From Streptomyces sp. Act143 (lineage in GTDB: Bacteria > Actinomycetota > Actinomycetes > Streptomycetales > Streptomycetaceae), in NCBI RefSeq assembly GCF_003143935.1, contig NZ_QFRX01000001.1, positions 8,457,507-8,521,506 of the forward strand: a DNA stretch of 64,000 nt. Reading direction: 5' to 3'. The position numbers and the translations under genes are program-made. Each line of letters opens with the position of its first letter. The first letter of the stretch is position 1. The notes under the pieces are model-generated. The model made no database searches and had not been told where the DNA came from. It was given only the letters and a program-made list of their open reading frames with translations. Below are positions 27,950 through 35,798 of the stretch, piece by piece.

Positions 27950-28936
27950 ATGACCTCGAACGACGTTCCCGTCCCCGCCTCCGGCGCAGCCGCCGGTCGG
28001 CGGCGTGCGCTGGGCCGGGGGCCGGGGGTGTCCGAGGCGCCTGAGGTACATGAGGTGCCAGAGGTGCCCGAGCCGGTCGTGGTCGAAGAGCCGGTCGTGG
28101 TCGAAGAGCCGGTCGCGGAAGAACCCGACGGCGGTGTCTTCAAGGTCCGGCTCGCCAACTTCGAGGGCCCCTTCGACCTCCTCCTCCAGCTGATCTCCAA
28201 GCACAAGCTGGACGTGACCGAGGTCGCGCTGTCCAAGGTCACCGACGAGTTCATGGCGCACATCCGGGCGATGGGCCCGGACTGGGACCTGGACCAGACG
28301 ACCGAGTTCCTCGTCGTCGCCGCCACCCTGCTCGACCTGAAGGCCGCCCGGCTGCTGCCCGCCGCCGAGGTCGAGGACGAGGCCGACCTGGCCCTCCTCG
28401 AGGCGCGGGACCTGCTCTTCGCGCGGCTGCTCCAGTACCGCGCGTACAAACAGATCGCGGACATCTTCAACCAGCGCCTCGACGACGAGGCCCGCCGCCA
28501 CCCCCGTACCGTCGGCCTGGAGCCGCACCACGCCGAGCTGCTGCCCGAGGTCGTCATCAGCATCGGGGCGGAAGGATTCGCCAAGCTCGCCGTGAAGGCG
28601 ATGCAGCCCAAGCCCAAGCCGCAGGTGTACGTCGACCACATCCACGCCCCGCTGGTCAGCGTGCAGGAGCAGGCCGGGATCGTCGTCGCCCGGCTCAAGG
28701 AACTCGGCGAGGCCAGCTTCCGGGCGCTGGTCGAGGACACCGACGACACCCTCACCGTGGTCGCTCGGTTCCTGGCGCTCCTTGAGCTGTACCGGGAGAA
28801 GGCCGTCGCCCTGGACCAGGAGACCGCGCTCGGGGACCTGATCGTGCGCTGGACCGGTGGCGAGGGGGACGAGACGCCGATGGTGACCGACGAGTTCGAC
28901 CGGCCGCCCGAGCCGCCCAAGGAGGACAAGCCGTGA
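27950..28936 (+). CDS. scpA: Segregation and condensation protein A
   Basis: This 328-aa kleisin bridges the SMC heads. The conserved core starts at about residue 62 (FKVRLANFEGPFDLLLQLIS) and continues with KHKLDVTEVALSKVTDEF. The winged-helix C-terminus is around residues 215-310. The first ~55 residues are acidic and carry a duplicated VVVEEP unit from an 18-bp tandem DNA repeat near 28074. scpB overlaps its stop by GTGA. It should form the condensin complex with ScpB and an SMC protein encoded elsewhere. Confidence 0.94.
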   Translation: MTSNDVPVPASGAAAGRRRALGRGPGVSEAPEVHEVPEVPEPVVVEEPVVVEEPVAEEPDGGVFKVRLANFEGPFDLLLQLISKHKLDVTEVALSKVTDEFMAHIRAMGPDWDLDQTTEFLVVAATLLDLKAARLLPAAEVEDEADLALLEARDLLFARLLQYRAYKQIADIFNQRLDDEARRHPRTVGLEPHHAELLPEVVISIGAEGFAKLAVKAMQPKPKPQVYVDHIHAPLVSVQEQAGIVVARLKELGEASFRALVEDTDDTLTVVARFLALLELYREKAVALDQETALGDLIVRWTGGEGDETPMVTDEFDRPPEPPKEDKP

Positions 28937-29586
28937 GCGAGGAGACCACCGAGATCCCGGCCGGGCTGCGCACCGTCGCCGGCCTCGACCTCAAGCCGGC
29001 CCTGGAGGCCGTCCTCATGGTCGTGGACGAGCCCGCGACCGAGGAGCACCTGGCGAAGATCCTCCAGCGGCCCAAGCGGCAGATCGGCGACGCGCTGCGG
29101 GAGCTGGCCGACGAGTACACCGTGCAGGGGCGCGGCTTCGAGCTGCGGCTGATCGCCGGGGGCTGGCGGTTCTACTCCCGGCCGGAGTTCGCGGCGGCCG
29201 TCGAGGGCTTCGTCCTGGACGGGCAGCAGGCCCGGCTCACCCAGGCGGCGCTGGAGACGCTCGCGGTCGTCGCCTACCGGCAGCCGGTCAGCCGCAGCAG
29301 GGTCTCGGCGGTGCGCGGAGTGAACTGTGACGGGGTGATGCGCACCCTTCTCCAGCGGGGTCTGGTCCAGGAGGCGGGCACGGAACCCGAAACAGGTGCG
29401 ATCCTGTACACGACGACGAACTACTTCCTGGAGCGGATGGGCCTGCGCGGTCTGGACGAGCTCCCGGAGCTCGCGCCCTTCCTCCCGGAGGCGGAGGCGA
29501 TCGAGGCCGAGACCCAGGAAGGGGTGCCGTCGTTCGATCCGGACGCTCCGGATTCCGAGGACGCAGACGACAAGACGGAACTTTGA
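28933..29586 (+). CDS. scpB: Segregation and condensation protein B
   Basis: This 217-aa protein has two winged-helix domains (LKPALEAVLMVVDEPATEEH, then LAKILQ; LTQAALETLAVVAYRQPVSR, then SRVSAVRGVNCDGVMRTLLQ) and an acidic C-terminal tail. ScpB dimers bind ScpA and stabilise the SMC complex in chromosome condensation. It is translationally coupled at both ends: GTGA with scpA and TGATG with the pseudouridine synthase gene. Confidence 0.94.
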   Translation: MSEETTEIPAGLRTVAGLDLKPALEAVLMVVDEPATEEHLAKILQRPKRQIGDALRELADEYTVQGRGFELRLIAGGWRFYSRPEFAAAVEGFVLDGQQARLTQAALETLAVVAYRQPVSRSRVSAVRGVNCDGVMRTLLQRGLVQEAGTEPETGAILYTTTNYFLERMGLRGLDELPELAPFLPEAEAIEAETQEGVPSFDPDAPDSEDADDKTEL

Positions 29587-30704
29587 TGCGAAGCAGCAGC
29601 GGCAGGAACAGCAGCGGAAACAACGGCGGGAGCCGTGGTGGCAACAGCGGCGGCCGCGGCGGGAGCAGCGGTGGCCGCGGTAACTACCGCGGCGCCGGCA
29701 ACTCCCGTGACGACAAGCAGGGCGGCCGGCCGAAGAAGCCGCGCCCCGAGGAGCGCCAGTACGACGTCGGTCCCGGAGCCTCTCCGCAGGGTCCGAAGTC
29801 CGGGCGCGGCGCTTCGGCGCGCGGCGGCGCCAAGGGCGGACCCAAGCAGGGTGGCACCGGGCGTGGCCGCTGGGTGCCGGCGACCTCCCGTGAGTACGAG
29901 GCGCGGGCCGAGGAGCGCAACCGGGAGCGGTACGCGAACAAGAAGGACGTGAAGCTCCCCAAGACCTTCCCGGGCGCCGAGCAGGAGGGCGAGCGGCTCC
30001 AGAAGGTCCTCGCGCGCGCGGGCTACGGCTCCCGCCGGGCCTGCGAGGAGCTCATCGAGCAGGCGCGGGTCGAGGTCAACGGCGAGATCGTCCTGGAGCA
30101 GGGCAAGCGCGTCGACCCGGAGAAGGACGAGGTCAAGGTCGACGGCCTGACCGTCGCCACCCAGTCGTACCAGTTCTTCTCGCTGAACAAGCCCGCCGGT
30201 GTCGTCTCCACCATGGAGGACAACGAGGGCCGCCAGTGCCTCGGCGACTACGTCACCAACCGGGAGACGCGGCTCTTCCACGTCGGCCGGCTCGACACCG
30301 AGACCGAGGGCGTCATCCTGCTCACCAACCACGGCGAGCTGGCGCACCGCCTGACCCACCCCAAGTACGGCGTGAAGAAGGTCTACCTCGCGCACATCGT
30401 CGGCCCGATCCCGCGCGACCTGGGCAAGCGGCTCAAGGACGGCATCCAGCTGGAGGACGGGTACGCGAAGGCGGACCACTTCCGGGTCGTCGAGCAGACC
30501 GGCAAGAACTACCTGGTCGAGGTCACCCTGCACGAAGGCCGCAAGCACATCGTGCGCCGCATGCTGGCCGAGGCCGGCTTCCCGGTCGACAAGCTGGTGC
30601 GCGTGGCATTCGGCCCGATCACCCTGGGCGACCAGAAGTCGGGCTGGCTGCGTCGGCTGTCCAACACCGAGGTCGGCATGCTGATGAAGGAAGTCGACCT
30701 CTAG
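29586..30704 (+). CDS. RsuA/RluB-family rRNA pseudouridine synthase
   Basis: This 372-aa enzyme has an S4 RNA-binding domain (about 138-185; ERLQKVLARAGYGSRRACEE) and a catalytic domain with the active-site Asp in HVGRLDTETEGVILLTN. The first ~125 residues are an RGG/serine/asparagine-rich low-complexity arm followed by a basic segment, probably an RNA-binding tail specific to actinobacteria. RluB-type enzymes modify 23S rRNA helix 89; the exact uridine is inferred. ATG 29586 overlaps the scpB stop by one base; TTG 29583 is an alternative. Confidence 0.92.
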   Translation: MRSSSGRNSSGNNGGSRGGNSGGRGGSSGGRGNYRGAGNSRDDKQGGRPKKPRPEERQYDVGPGASPQGPKSGRGASARGGAKGGPKQGGTGRGRWVPATSREYEARAEERNRERYANKKDVKLPKTFPGAEQEGERLQKVLARAGYGSRRACEELIEQARVEVNGEIVLEQGKRVDPEKDEVKVDGLTVATQSYQFFSLNKPAGVVSTMEDNEGRQCLGDYVTNRETRLFHVGRLDTETEGVILLTNHGELAHRLTHPKYGVKKVYLAHIVGPIPRDLGKRLKDGIQLEDGYAKADHFRVVEQTGKNYLVEVTLHEGRKHIVRRMLAEAGFPVDKLVRVAFGPITLGDQKSGWLRRLSNTEVGMLMKEVDL

Positions 30705-30772
30705 GCCCTTCGCGGGTTTCCTTGGACGTTCCTCGGGTCTGCCCGTGGCCGTGCGCACCGATGTGTTCTGGC

Positions 30773-30807
30773 CCTCTCGCCGGTCTGTATGTGTGATCGG
30801 CGAGAGG
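30773..30807 (+). promoter_or_regulatory. Hairpin sequestering the Shine-Dalgarno of the 45-aa ORF
   Basis: CCTCTCGCCG (30773-30782) pairs perfectly with CGGCGAGAGG (30798-30807) over a 15-nt loop. The right arm contains most of the GAGAGGAG Shine-Dalgarno for ATG 30815. It could act as a translational switch, or simply terminate the scp operon transcript. Confidence 0.6.
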
Positions 30808-30814
30808 AGTGGCC

Positions 30815-30952
30815 ATGAGGAGCGCCACCAGCATGTGTCTGACGGCCCTGCGGGGCCGCGGGCGACGTCCGCTGCCCGCGGGGCTCGGGAGCCGCTCAGC
30901 GGCGCCTGAGGAGCCGCTGAGGGCCTCCGCGCCGACGGGGGTGCCGGCGTGA
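30815..30952 (+). CDS. Predicted 45-aa basic peptide
   Basis: The frame runs ATG to TGA with GAGAGGAG 7 nt upstream and ends in a GTGA overlap with the next gene, a strong sign of translation. The peptide is Arg-, Ala- and Pro-rich (MRSATSMCLTALRGRGRR...) with no membrane segment or known domain. It could be a short coding leader whose translation opens the downstream start, or a small protein in its own right. Its Shine-Dalgarno is inside a perfect hairpin. Confidence 0.6.
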   Translation: MRSATSMCLTALRGRGRRPLPAGLGSRSAAPEEPLRASAPTGVPA

Positions 30953-31494
30953 ACGTGGGGGAGCTGCTGGAACGGTCGCTCGCCTACGCGCTCGGGAGCG
31001 TCGCCGGCGCGGAGTCCATGGGCCTCGGCCGGGCCACTCCGTGCGCCGAGTGGGACCTGGGGGAGCTGCTCGGGCATCTCGACGACTCCCTGGACGCGTT
31101 GCACGAGGGGCTGACCGGCGGCCGGATCGGGCTGCTGCCGCAGGCCGACCGGGGCTGCGGCTTCCGTACGCGCGCGTGTGCCGTGCTCGGCGCCTGGGCG
31201 GCCGGGGCCGAGGGTGCGGTGCTGGTCGGGGAACGGCCGCTGGACGTGCGGGTGATGGGCGCGGTCGGCGCCGTCGAGATCGCCGTGCACGGCTGGGACG
31301 TCGCCCAGGCGTGCGGCCGGTCACGGCCCATCCCGGCGGCCCTGGCCGCCGACCTGCTGCCGGTGGCCCGGTGCGTGGTCGCGGCGGAGGACCGGGGTGT
31401 GCGCTTCGCCGCGCCGGTCGCGGTGGCGCCCTGCGCGCCGCCGGACGCCCGGTTGTTGGCTTTTCTGGGGCGCCGCGACGTCCTTCCGGGATGA
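30949..31494 (+). CDS. TIGR03086-like DinB/maleylpyruvate-isomerase-fold protein
   Basis: This 181-aa cytosolic protein resembles the mycothiol-dependent maleylpyruvate isomerase N-terminal fold: TPCAEWDLGELLGHL resembles the metal-binding helix motif, and VEIAVHGWDVAQACG supplies a conserved His. Members bind divalent metal and many use mycothiol; the reaction is unknown. It starts at GTG 30949 inside the stop of the 45-aa ORF. The final residues (LLAFLGRRDVLPG) are typical of the family end. Confidence 0.75.
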   Translation: MNVGELLERSLAYALGSVAGAESMGLGRATPCAEWDLGELLGHLDDSLDALHEGLTGGRIGLLPQADRGCGFRTRACAVLGAWAAGAEGAVLVGERPLDVRVMGAVGAVEIAVHGWDVAQACGRSRPIPAALAADLLPVARCVVAAEDRGVRFAAPVAVAPCAPPDARLLAFLGRRDVLPG

Positions 31495-31587
31495 GTCCGG
31501 TGCCCGCCTTGCGTGCGGGACCCTCTCGGCTTCCGTCCGAGACGCCCTGCTGACCGGGAGACCGGTGCGACCGGCGAGGTTCGTCGG

Positions 31588-32589
31588 CTACTGCTCCCGC
31601 ACCGACTTCCCCGCCTGCCGAGGACCCTCGCTGCGGGCGCCGGCGCGCCTCGTAGCCCCCGGCGCCGGGCCGGCAGCGCCCGCGTCGTCCCGTGCCGCCG
31701 TGCGGTGAGCGTCCCGTGCCAGCAGGTGCTGCATGGTCTCGGCCGCGCGGACGGCCGCGGTGCCGCAGCAGTTGTTGAACAGCACGTGCAGCGCGTCGAC
31801 CCGCCCGGCCAGCGAGCGCAGCCGGGGCAGCCACTCGGCGAGTTCGGCCTCCCCGTACTCGTACCGGAACCGGTCCTCCTTGCTCCCCGTGCCCCAGGCG
31901 GAGCTGCGTCCGTGGAAGCGCACGACGGACAGGCGTCGCGAGGTGACCGCGGCGACGGGCGGGATCGACGAGGAGAGCGACTGCGTCATGTCGACGGCCA
32001 CGGCGGCCATGCCGTACCGGGCGAGCAGGGCGGTGGTCACGTCCGCCCACTCCCGGCGCCACCAGCCGGGATGCCGGAACTCCACGGAGACCGGCCACCC
32101 GGCGGTCCGCTCGGCGCACTCCCGCAGGAAGGCCCCGGCCCGCTGTCCGGGCCGGAACCAGGGCGGGAACTGGAACAGCACGCTGCCGAGCCGGCCGGCC
32201 GCCCGCAGCGGTTCGATCCCCTCGGTGAAGCGCGCCCACACCGCGTCGAGCACCGCCGGGTCCCCGGGCTCGGCGGGCAGCCCGCCCGGCATCACGGAAC
32301 TCCGGGTCGGATGACCGGTGAGCAGTGAGAACGCCTTCACGTCGAAGACGAAGCCGCTCGGCGTCCGCTCCACCCACCGCGCGCTGGTGCGGGCGTCGGG
32401 CAGCGCGTAGTACGCCGAGTCGGCCTCCACGACGGGGAACCGCCCGGCGTAGTGCCGCAGCCGCCCCTCGGCGTCCCGCCGCCCCGGCGGATACCAGCCG
32501 CTGCCGGTCAGTGCCCGGTCGGTCCACGAACACGTGCCCACGAGGATCTCGCCCATGCGGATGCGGTTACCCGGGTTGTGCCGACCCAT
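31588..32589 (-). CDS. DUF72 (YecE/YunF-like) TIM-barrel protein
   Basis: This 333-aa protein begins ILVGTCSWTDRAL and continues with YYALPDARTSARWVERTP, then FVFDVKAFSLLTGH. VLFQFPPWF, VSVEFRHPGWW and VVRFHGR follow, all hallmarks of DUF72, whose enzymatic role is unknown. The C-terminal ~40 residues are low-complexity. ATG 32589 (GAGGCGGG just upstream) is chosen; ATG 32556 gives a start nearer the domain but lacks a Shine-Dalgarno. It is divergent from nrtR by only 47 bp, with an NrtR-like operator between, so it may belong to the same regulon. Confidence 0.88.
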   Translation of the reverse strand: MGRHNPGNRIRMGEILVGTCSWTDRALTGSGWYPPGRRDAEGRLRHYAGRFPVVEADSAYYALPDARTSARWVERTPSGFVFDVKAFSLLTGHPTRSSVMPGGLPAEPGDPAVLDAVWARFTEGIEPLRAAGRLGSVLFQFPPWFRPGQRAGAFLRECAERTAGWPVSVEFRHPGWWRREWADVTTALLARYGMAAVAVDMTQSLSSSIPPVAAVTSRRLSVVRFHGRSSAWGTGSKEDRFRYEYGEAELAEWLPRLRSLAGRVDALHVLFNNCCGTAAVRAAETMQHLLARDAHRTAARDDAGAAGPAPGATRRAGARSEGPRQAGKSVREQ

Positions 32590-32600
32590 CCCGCCTCTTT

Positions 32601-32617
32601 ATAGTCGTCCTGACTAT
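32601..32617. promoter_or_regulatory. NrtR-type operator
   Basis: ATAGTC-GTCCT-GACTAT is a perfect 6-bp inverted repeat with a 5-nt spacer. It fits the NrtR box pattern (half site TAGTC/GACTA) known from NrtR regulons. It lies 12 nt from the DUF72 start and 20 nt from the nrtR start, in the shared 47-bp promoter region. Confidence 0.7.
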
Positions 32618-32636
32618 TAAAGGAGGGGGGCTGGGC

Positions 32637-33356
32637 ATGGCCGCTTACGACAAGTACGCCTACGAGCCCTTCGCCGTCACCGTCGACCTCGCCGTCCTCA
32701 CCCTGCGCGCGGGCGCCCTGCACGTACTGCTCGTCGAGCGCGGGGAGGAGCCGTACGCCGGCCGCTGGGCGCTGCCCGGCGGCTTCGTGCGGCCGGACGA
32801 GTCCGCCGAGACGGCGGCCCGGCGCGAACTCGCCGAGGAGACCGGCCTGTTCGACGTCTCCGGGCTGCACCTGGAGCAACTGCGCACCTACAGCGAGCCC
32901 GACCGTGACCCCCGGATGCGGGTCGTCTCCGTCGCTTTCGCCGCCCTGCTGCCCGACGCGCCCGAGCCGCACGGCGGCAGCGACGCGGCCGACGCCCGCT
33001 GGGTGCCGTACGGCACGGCCCGGCCGCTCGCCTTCGACCACGACCGCATCCTCGCCGACGCGCACGACCGGGTCGGCGCCAAGCTGGAGTACAGCTGCCT
33101 CGCCACCGCCTTCTGCCCGGCCGAGTTCACCCTCGGTGAGCTCCAGCAGGTCTACGAGACCGTGTGGGGCACCGCGCTCGACCGCCCCAACTTCCGCCGC
33201 AAGGTGCTTGCCACGCCCGGCTTCGTCGAACAGGTCCCCGGCGCCGCGAGATTGACCGGCGGCCGCGGCAAACCGGCGGCCCTCTACCGCGCGGGACCGG
33301 CCACCGCCCTGCACCCGCCCCTCCTCCGACCGTCCCGGGAAGGACGCCCCGCATGA
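32637..33356 (+). CDS. nrtR: NrtR-family regulator (NUDIX sensor + winged helix)
   Basis: This 239-aa protein has an N-terminal NUDIX domain (LAVLTLRAGALHVLLVERGE; GRWALPGGFVRPDESAETAA) with an intact-looking box RRELAEETGL. The C-terminal winged helix is FTLGELQQVYETVWGTALDR, then PNFRRKVLATPGFVEQV. NrtR proteins repress NAD-related genes and are released by ADP-ribose. ATG 32637 follows AAGGAGGGGGG. The next gene overlaps its stop (ATGA) and encodes an ADP-ribosylglycohydrolase, which would produce the effector. Autoregulation through the adjacent operator is inferred. Confidence 0.88.
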   Translation: MAAYDKYAYEPFAVTVDLAVLTLRAGALHVLLVERGEEPYAGRWALPGGFVRPDESAETAARRELAEETGLFDVSGLHLEQLRTYSEPDRDPRMRVVSVAFAALLPDAPEPHGGSDAADARWVPYGTARPLAFDHDRILADAHDRVGAKLEYSCLATAFCPAEFTLGELQQVYETVWGTALDRPNFRRKVLATPGFVEQVPGAARLTGGRGKPAALYRAGPATALHPPLLRPSREGRPA

Positions 33357-34369
33357 CCGCTACCACCGTCAGGAAGCGCGCCGCGACCGGCACGCTCATC
33401 GGGCTCGCCCTCGGGGACGCGCTCGGCTTTCCGACCGAGTTCAACGACGTGCCGTCGATCCTCGCCAAGTGCGGGCCGTGGCGGGAGATGCCGCTGCCGA
33501 GCCGCGCGTTCGTCTCCGACGACACCCAGATGACGCTGGCGGTCGGGCGCGCTCTGCGGACCGCCACGGACCGGGGGGCGCTCGGCCCCCAGGGGCTGGC
33601 GGCCGCCCTGCGACCGGAGTTCATCGCCTGGAACCGCTCCCCGGAGAACAACCGCGCTCCGGGACGCACCTGCCTCGCGGCGTGCGATCTGCTGGAAGGC
33701 CCCGGTCCTTGGCAGGACGCCAGCCAGCTCGGCTCCAAGGGCTGCGGCGCCAACATGCGCGTCGCGCCCATCGGGCTCGCCCCCGGCCTGAGTGACGAAC
33801 AGCGTTCCGGCGCCGCCCAGTTGCAGTCCGCGCTCACCCACGGCCACCCCACCGCGCTCGCCGCCTCCGACCTCACCGCGCACGCCGTACGGCTGCTCGC
33901 GCAAGGAGCCGAGCCGACCGGGCTGGTCGGGCTGCTGCGGTCGTACGCCATCGAGAACCGCGCCCGCTACCAGGAGCGTTGGCTCGGCGACCTGTGGACC
34001 CGGAGTCAGGACCCGACGCCCGAGCACTTCATCGCACGCGGCTGGGACGAGTGTCTGCAGATCCTGGACCGGCTGCGGGAAGCCGTCCGTACCGTCTCGC
34101 CGGAGACCGACCCGTGTCTGGCCACCGGCGCGGGGTGGATCGCCGAAGAGGCACTGGCGACCGGGCTGTTGTGCTTCCTGCTCTTCGTCGACGAGCCGGT
34201 GACGGCGCTGCGGCGGGCCGCTTGCAGCTCCGGTGACTCCGACTCGATCGCCTGCCTGACGGGCGCGTTCGCGGGGGCGTACCACGGCGCCGACGCCTGG
34301 CCCGTCGCATGGGCGGACCGGATCGAGTACCAGAGCGAGCTGGTGACGCTCGGCGCGCTCTGGGACTAG
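33353..34369 (+). CDS. ADP-ribosylglycohydrolase (DraG/ARH family)
   Basis: This 338-aa enzyme removes ADP-ribose from proteins or hydrolyses related compounds. The family motifs are present: GTLIGLALGDALGFPTEF near the N-terminus, the metal site SDDTQMTLAVGRAL, GCGANMRVAPIGL, and near the C-terminus SGDSDSIACLTGAFAGAYHG. It is the second gene after nrtR (ATGA overlap), tying it to ADP-ribose sensing. A 395-bp insertion element begins immediately after its TAG stop, leaving the gene intact. Confidence 0.92.
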   Translation: MTATTVRKRAATGTLIGLALGDALGFPTEFNDVPSILAKCGPWREMPLPSRAFVSDDTQMTLAVGRALRTATDRGALGPQGLAAALRPEFIAWNRSPENNRAPGRTCLAACDLLEGPGPWQDASQLGSKGCGANMRVAPIGLAPGLSDEQRSGAAQLQSALTHGHPTALAASDLTAHAVRLLAQGAEPTGLVGLLRSYAIENRARYQERWLGDLWTRSQDPTPEHFIARGWDECLQILDRLREAVRTVSPETDPCLATGAGWIAEEALATGLLCFLLFVDEPVTALRRAACSSGDSDSIACLTGAFAGAYHGADAWPVAWADRIEYQSELVTLGALWD

Positions 34370-34764
34370 GGCGTGTTTTAGAACTCGCTGACCTGCTTGG
34401 TGGGCCGTCCGGGGAAGTCGCGGGCGGCCATCTCCCACGTGATCAGCCCGTCCGCATCCGCCCGGGCCTGCAGCCGGGTCAGCAGTTCGGGCCAGGTACC
34501 GTCACGTTGCCAGCGGCGAAAGAGCCCGTAGACGGTCTGCCACGGCCCGTACCCCGACGGCAGATCCCGCCACGGAGCACCGGTCCGCACCCGCCAACGG
34601 ATCCCGTCGATCAGTCTCCGCCGACCCAACGATGGCCGCCCCAGCACCGCGACCGGCAACAGCGGCTCCAGCACAGCCCACTGCCCGTCAGAAAGATCCC
34701 CTCGCCCCACACCGCGATCATCACGGCACAGGGCAAGGGGCGAGGCCCACTTCTAAAACACGGC
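34370..34764 (-). mobile_element. 395-bp internally deleted IS5-family element (MITE-like)
   Basis: The ends are 14-bp inverted repeats, GGCGTGTTTTAGAA (34370-34383) and TTCTAAAACACGGC (34751-34764), which match at 13 of 14 positions. They are bounded by CTAG on both sides (34366-34369 and 34765-34768), fitting the 4-bp YTAR duplications of IS5 elements. The interior keeps only the beginning of a transposase gene. It lacks the DDE domain, so it could only be mobilised in trans. Confidence 0.85.
34378..34710 (-). pseudogene. IS5-family transposase, N-terminal fragment
   Basis: This 110-aa frame starts MGRGDLSDGQWAVLEPLLPV and continues with GIRWRVRTGAPWRDLP and YGPWQTVYGLFRRWQRDGTW, the DUF4096-type N-terminus of IS5/IS4 transposases. 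Family sequence ends at ADGLITWE; an 18-residue tail (MAARDFPGRPTKQVSEF and so on) then reads into the left inverted repeat and stops there. The catalytic DDE region is deleted. The remaining product could still bind ends, but that is speculation. Confidence 0.8.
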
Positions 34765-34778
34765 CTAGCGGAGCGGGG

Positions 34779-35192
34779 CTAGGCCAGTTTGATCGAGTCG
34801 CCCTCGACCGCGATCTTCTTCTCGGCCAGGGGGCGGGGCGCCGGCGGGTGGACCACCGAGCCGTCCTTGATGCTGAACTTGCTGCCGTGGCAGTTGCAGT
34901 TGATGGTGCCGCCCGACACGCTCGCCACCGGGCACTGCTGATGGGTGCAGATGTTGGTGAAGGCCTTGAACTCGCCCTTCTCCGGCTGGGTGACGACGAC
35001 CTTCTCGTCCTCGAAGATCTTGCCGCCGCCGACCGGGATGTCGCTCGTCTTCGCCAACTCGGTTCCCGCGGAGGCCTCGACCGTCCCGGAGCCGGAGTCG
35101 TTCTCGTCGCCGTACTGGCCGCACCCCACGGTGAACGCCGCCGCGCCCGTCGCGAGGAGCACCGAACGTCGCGTCGGGCCTTGCATCGTCAT
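34779..35192 (-). CDS. Rieske [2Fe-2S] lipoprotein
   Basis: This 137-aa exported protein has a twin-arginine lipoprotein signal (PTRRSVLLATGAAAFTVGC; lipobox Cys24) and a Rieske domain. C82-x-H84 and C99-x2-H102 would bind the cluster, and Cys87 and Cys101 fit the stabilising disulfide. It would be an extracytoplasmic electron carrier. It starts at ATG 35192, overlapping the stop of the membrane-protein gene upstream (ATGA). Together with that cytochrome-b-like protein it suggests a small redox chain distinct from the bc1 complex. Its 3' end is 11 nt from the IS5 derivative's right target repeat. Confidence 0.88.
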   Translation of the reverse strand: MTMQGPTRRSVLLATGAAAFTVGCGQYGDENDSGSGTVEASAGTELAKTSDIPVGGGKIFEDEKVVVTQPEKGEFKAFTNICTHQQCPVASVSGGTINCNCHGSKFSIKDGSVVHPPAPRPLAEKKIAVEGDSIKLA

Positions 35193-35773
35193 GTCGTCAC
35201 TCCGAACGTGCGGAAGAACCAGAGGGCGGAGGTCAGCCAGAGGATCGTGAGCGCGGCGAAGACGAGCCCGCCGACGATCGGCAGCAGCCAGTCGGGAAGG
35301 CGCTCCGAGCGGAGCAGCAGCATCTTGGCACTGAAGGCGCCGAAGAAGAAGCAACCCAGGAGGGAGTGCCAGAAAACGCGCGTTTCGTACGTCTGATAGC
35401 CGAGCGCGTACAGGCAGTGCACCGCCACCGGCACCGCCACCAGGAACGCCGCCCGGCCCGACCAGCGGTGCAGCGTCCCGGACCAGCTCGGGCCCGGCAG
35501 CTTGCCGTACATCATCAGCGCGGAGGTGAGCTGGACCAGCGCGAAGAACACCGCGACCGTCGCCAGCCAGGACTTCACGGCTCCCGTGCTGCTGAAGCCG
35601 GCGAGGTTGAAGGCGGTGCCCGCCGGGTCGTGGACCTTGCCGTACACGCCGAGGGCAACCGCCACCGCGGCGGCGACCAGGGCCGGGATCAGATAGCGGG
35701 CCGCGCCCGGCTGCCGGTGGTCGGGCTGCGGGGACGGAAATCCTTGGGTGGCGGCGTTCGGGTCGACGGTCAT
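35189..35773 (-). CDS. Five-helix cytochrome-b561/ferric-reductase-like membrane protein (DUF6529-type)
   Basis: This 194-aa protein has about five transmembrane segments. His102, His119 and His136 lie in or beside adjacent helices (LHRWSGRAAFLVAVPVAVHC; FWHSLLGCFFFGAFSAKMLL), an arrangement that could bind heme b, as in cytochrome b561 or ferric-reductase proteins. It is followed with ATGA overlap by the Rieske lipoprotein, so electron transfer between the two is likely. Substrate and partner quinone are unknown. Heme binding is inferred from histidine spacing only. Confidence 0.75.
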   Translation of the reverse strand: MTVDPNAATQGFPSPQPDHRQPGAARYLIPALVAAAVAVALGVYGKVHDPAGTAFNLAGFSSTGAVKSWLATVAVFFALVQLTSALMMYGKLPGPSWSGTLHRWSGRAAFLVAVPVAVHCLYALGYQTYETRVFWHSLLGCFFFGAFSAKMLLLRSERLPDWLLPIVGGLVFAALTILWLTSALWFFRTFGVTT

Positions 35774-35798
35774 GGTCGGCTCCCAGGGCTGAAGGCGA

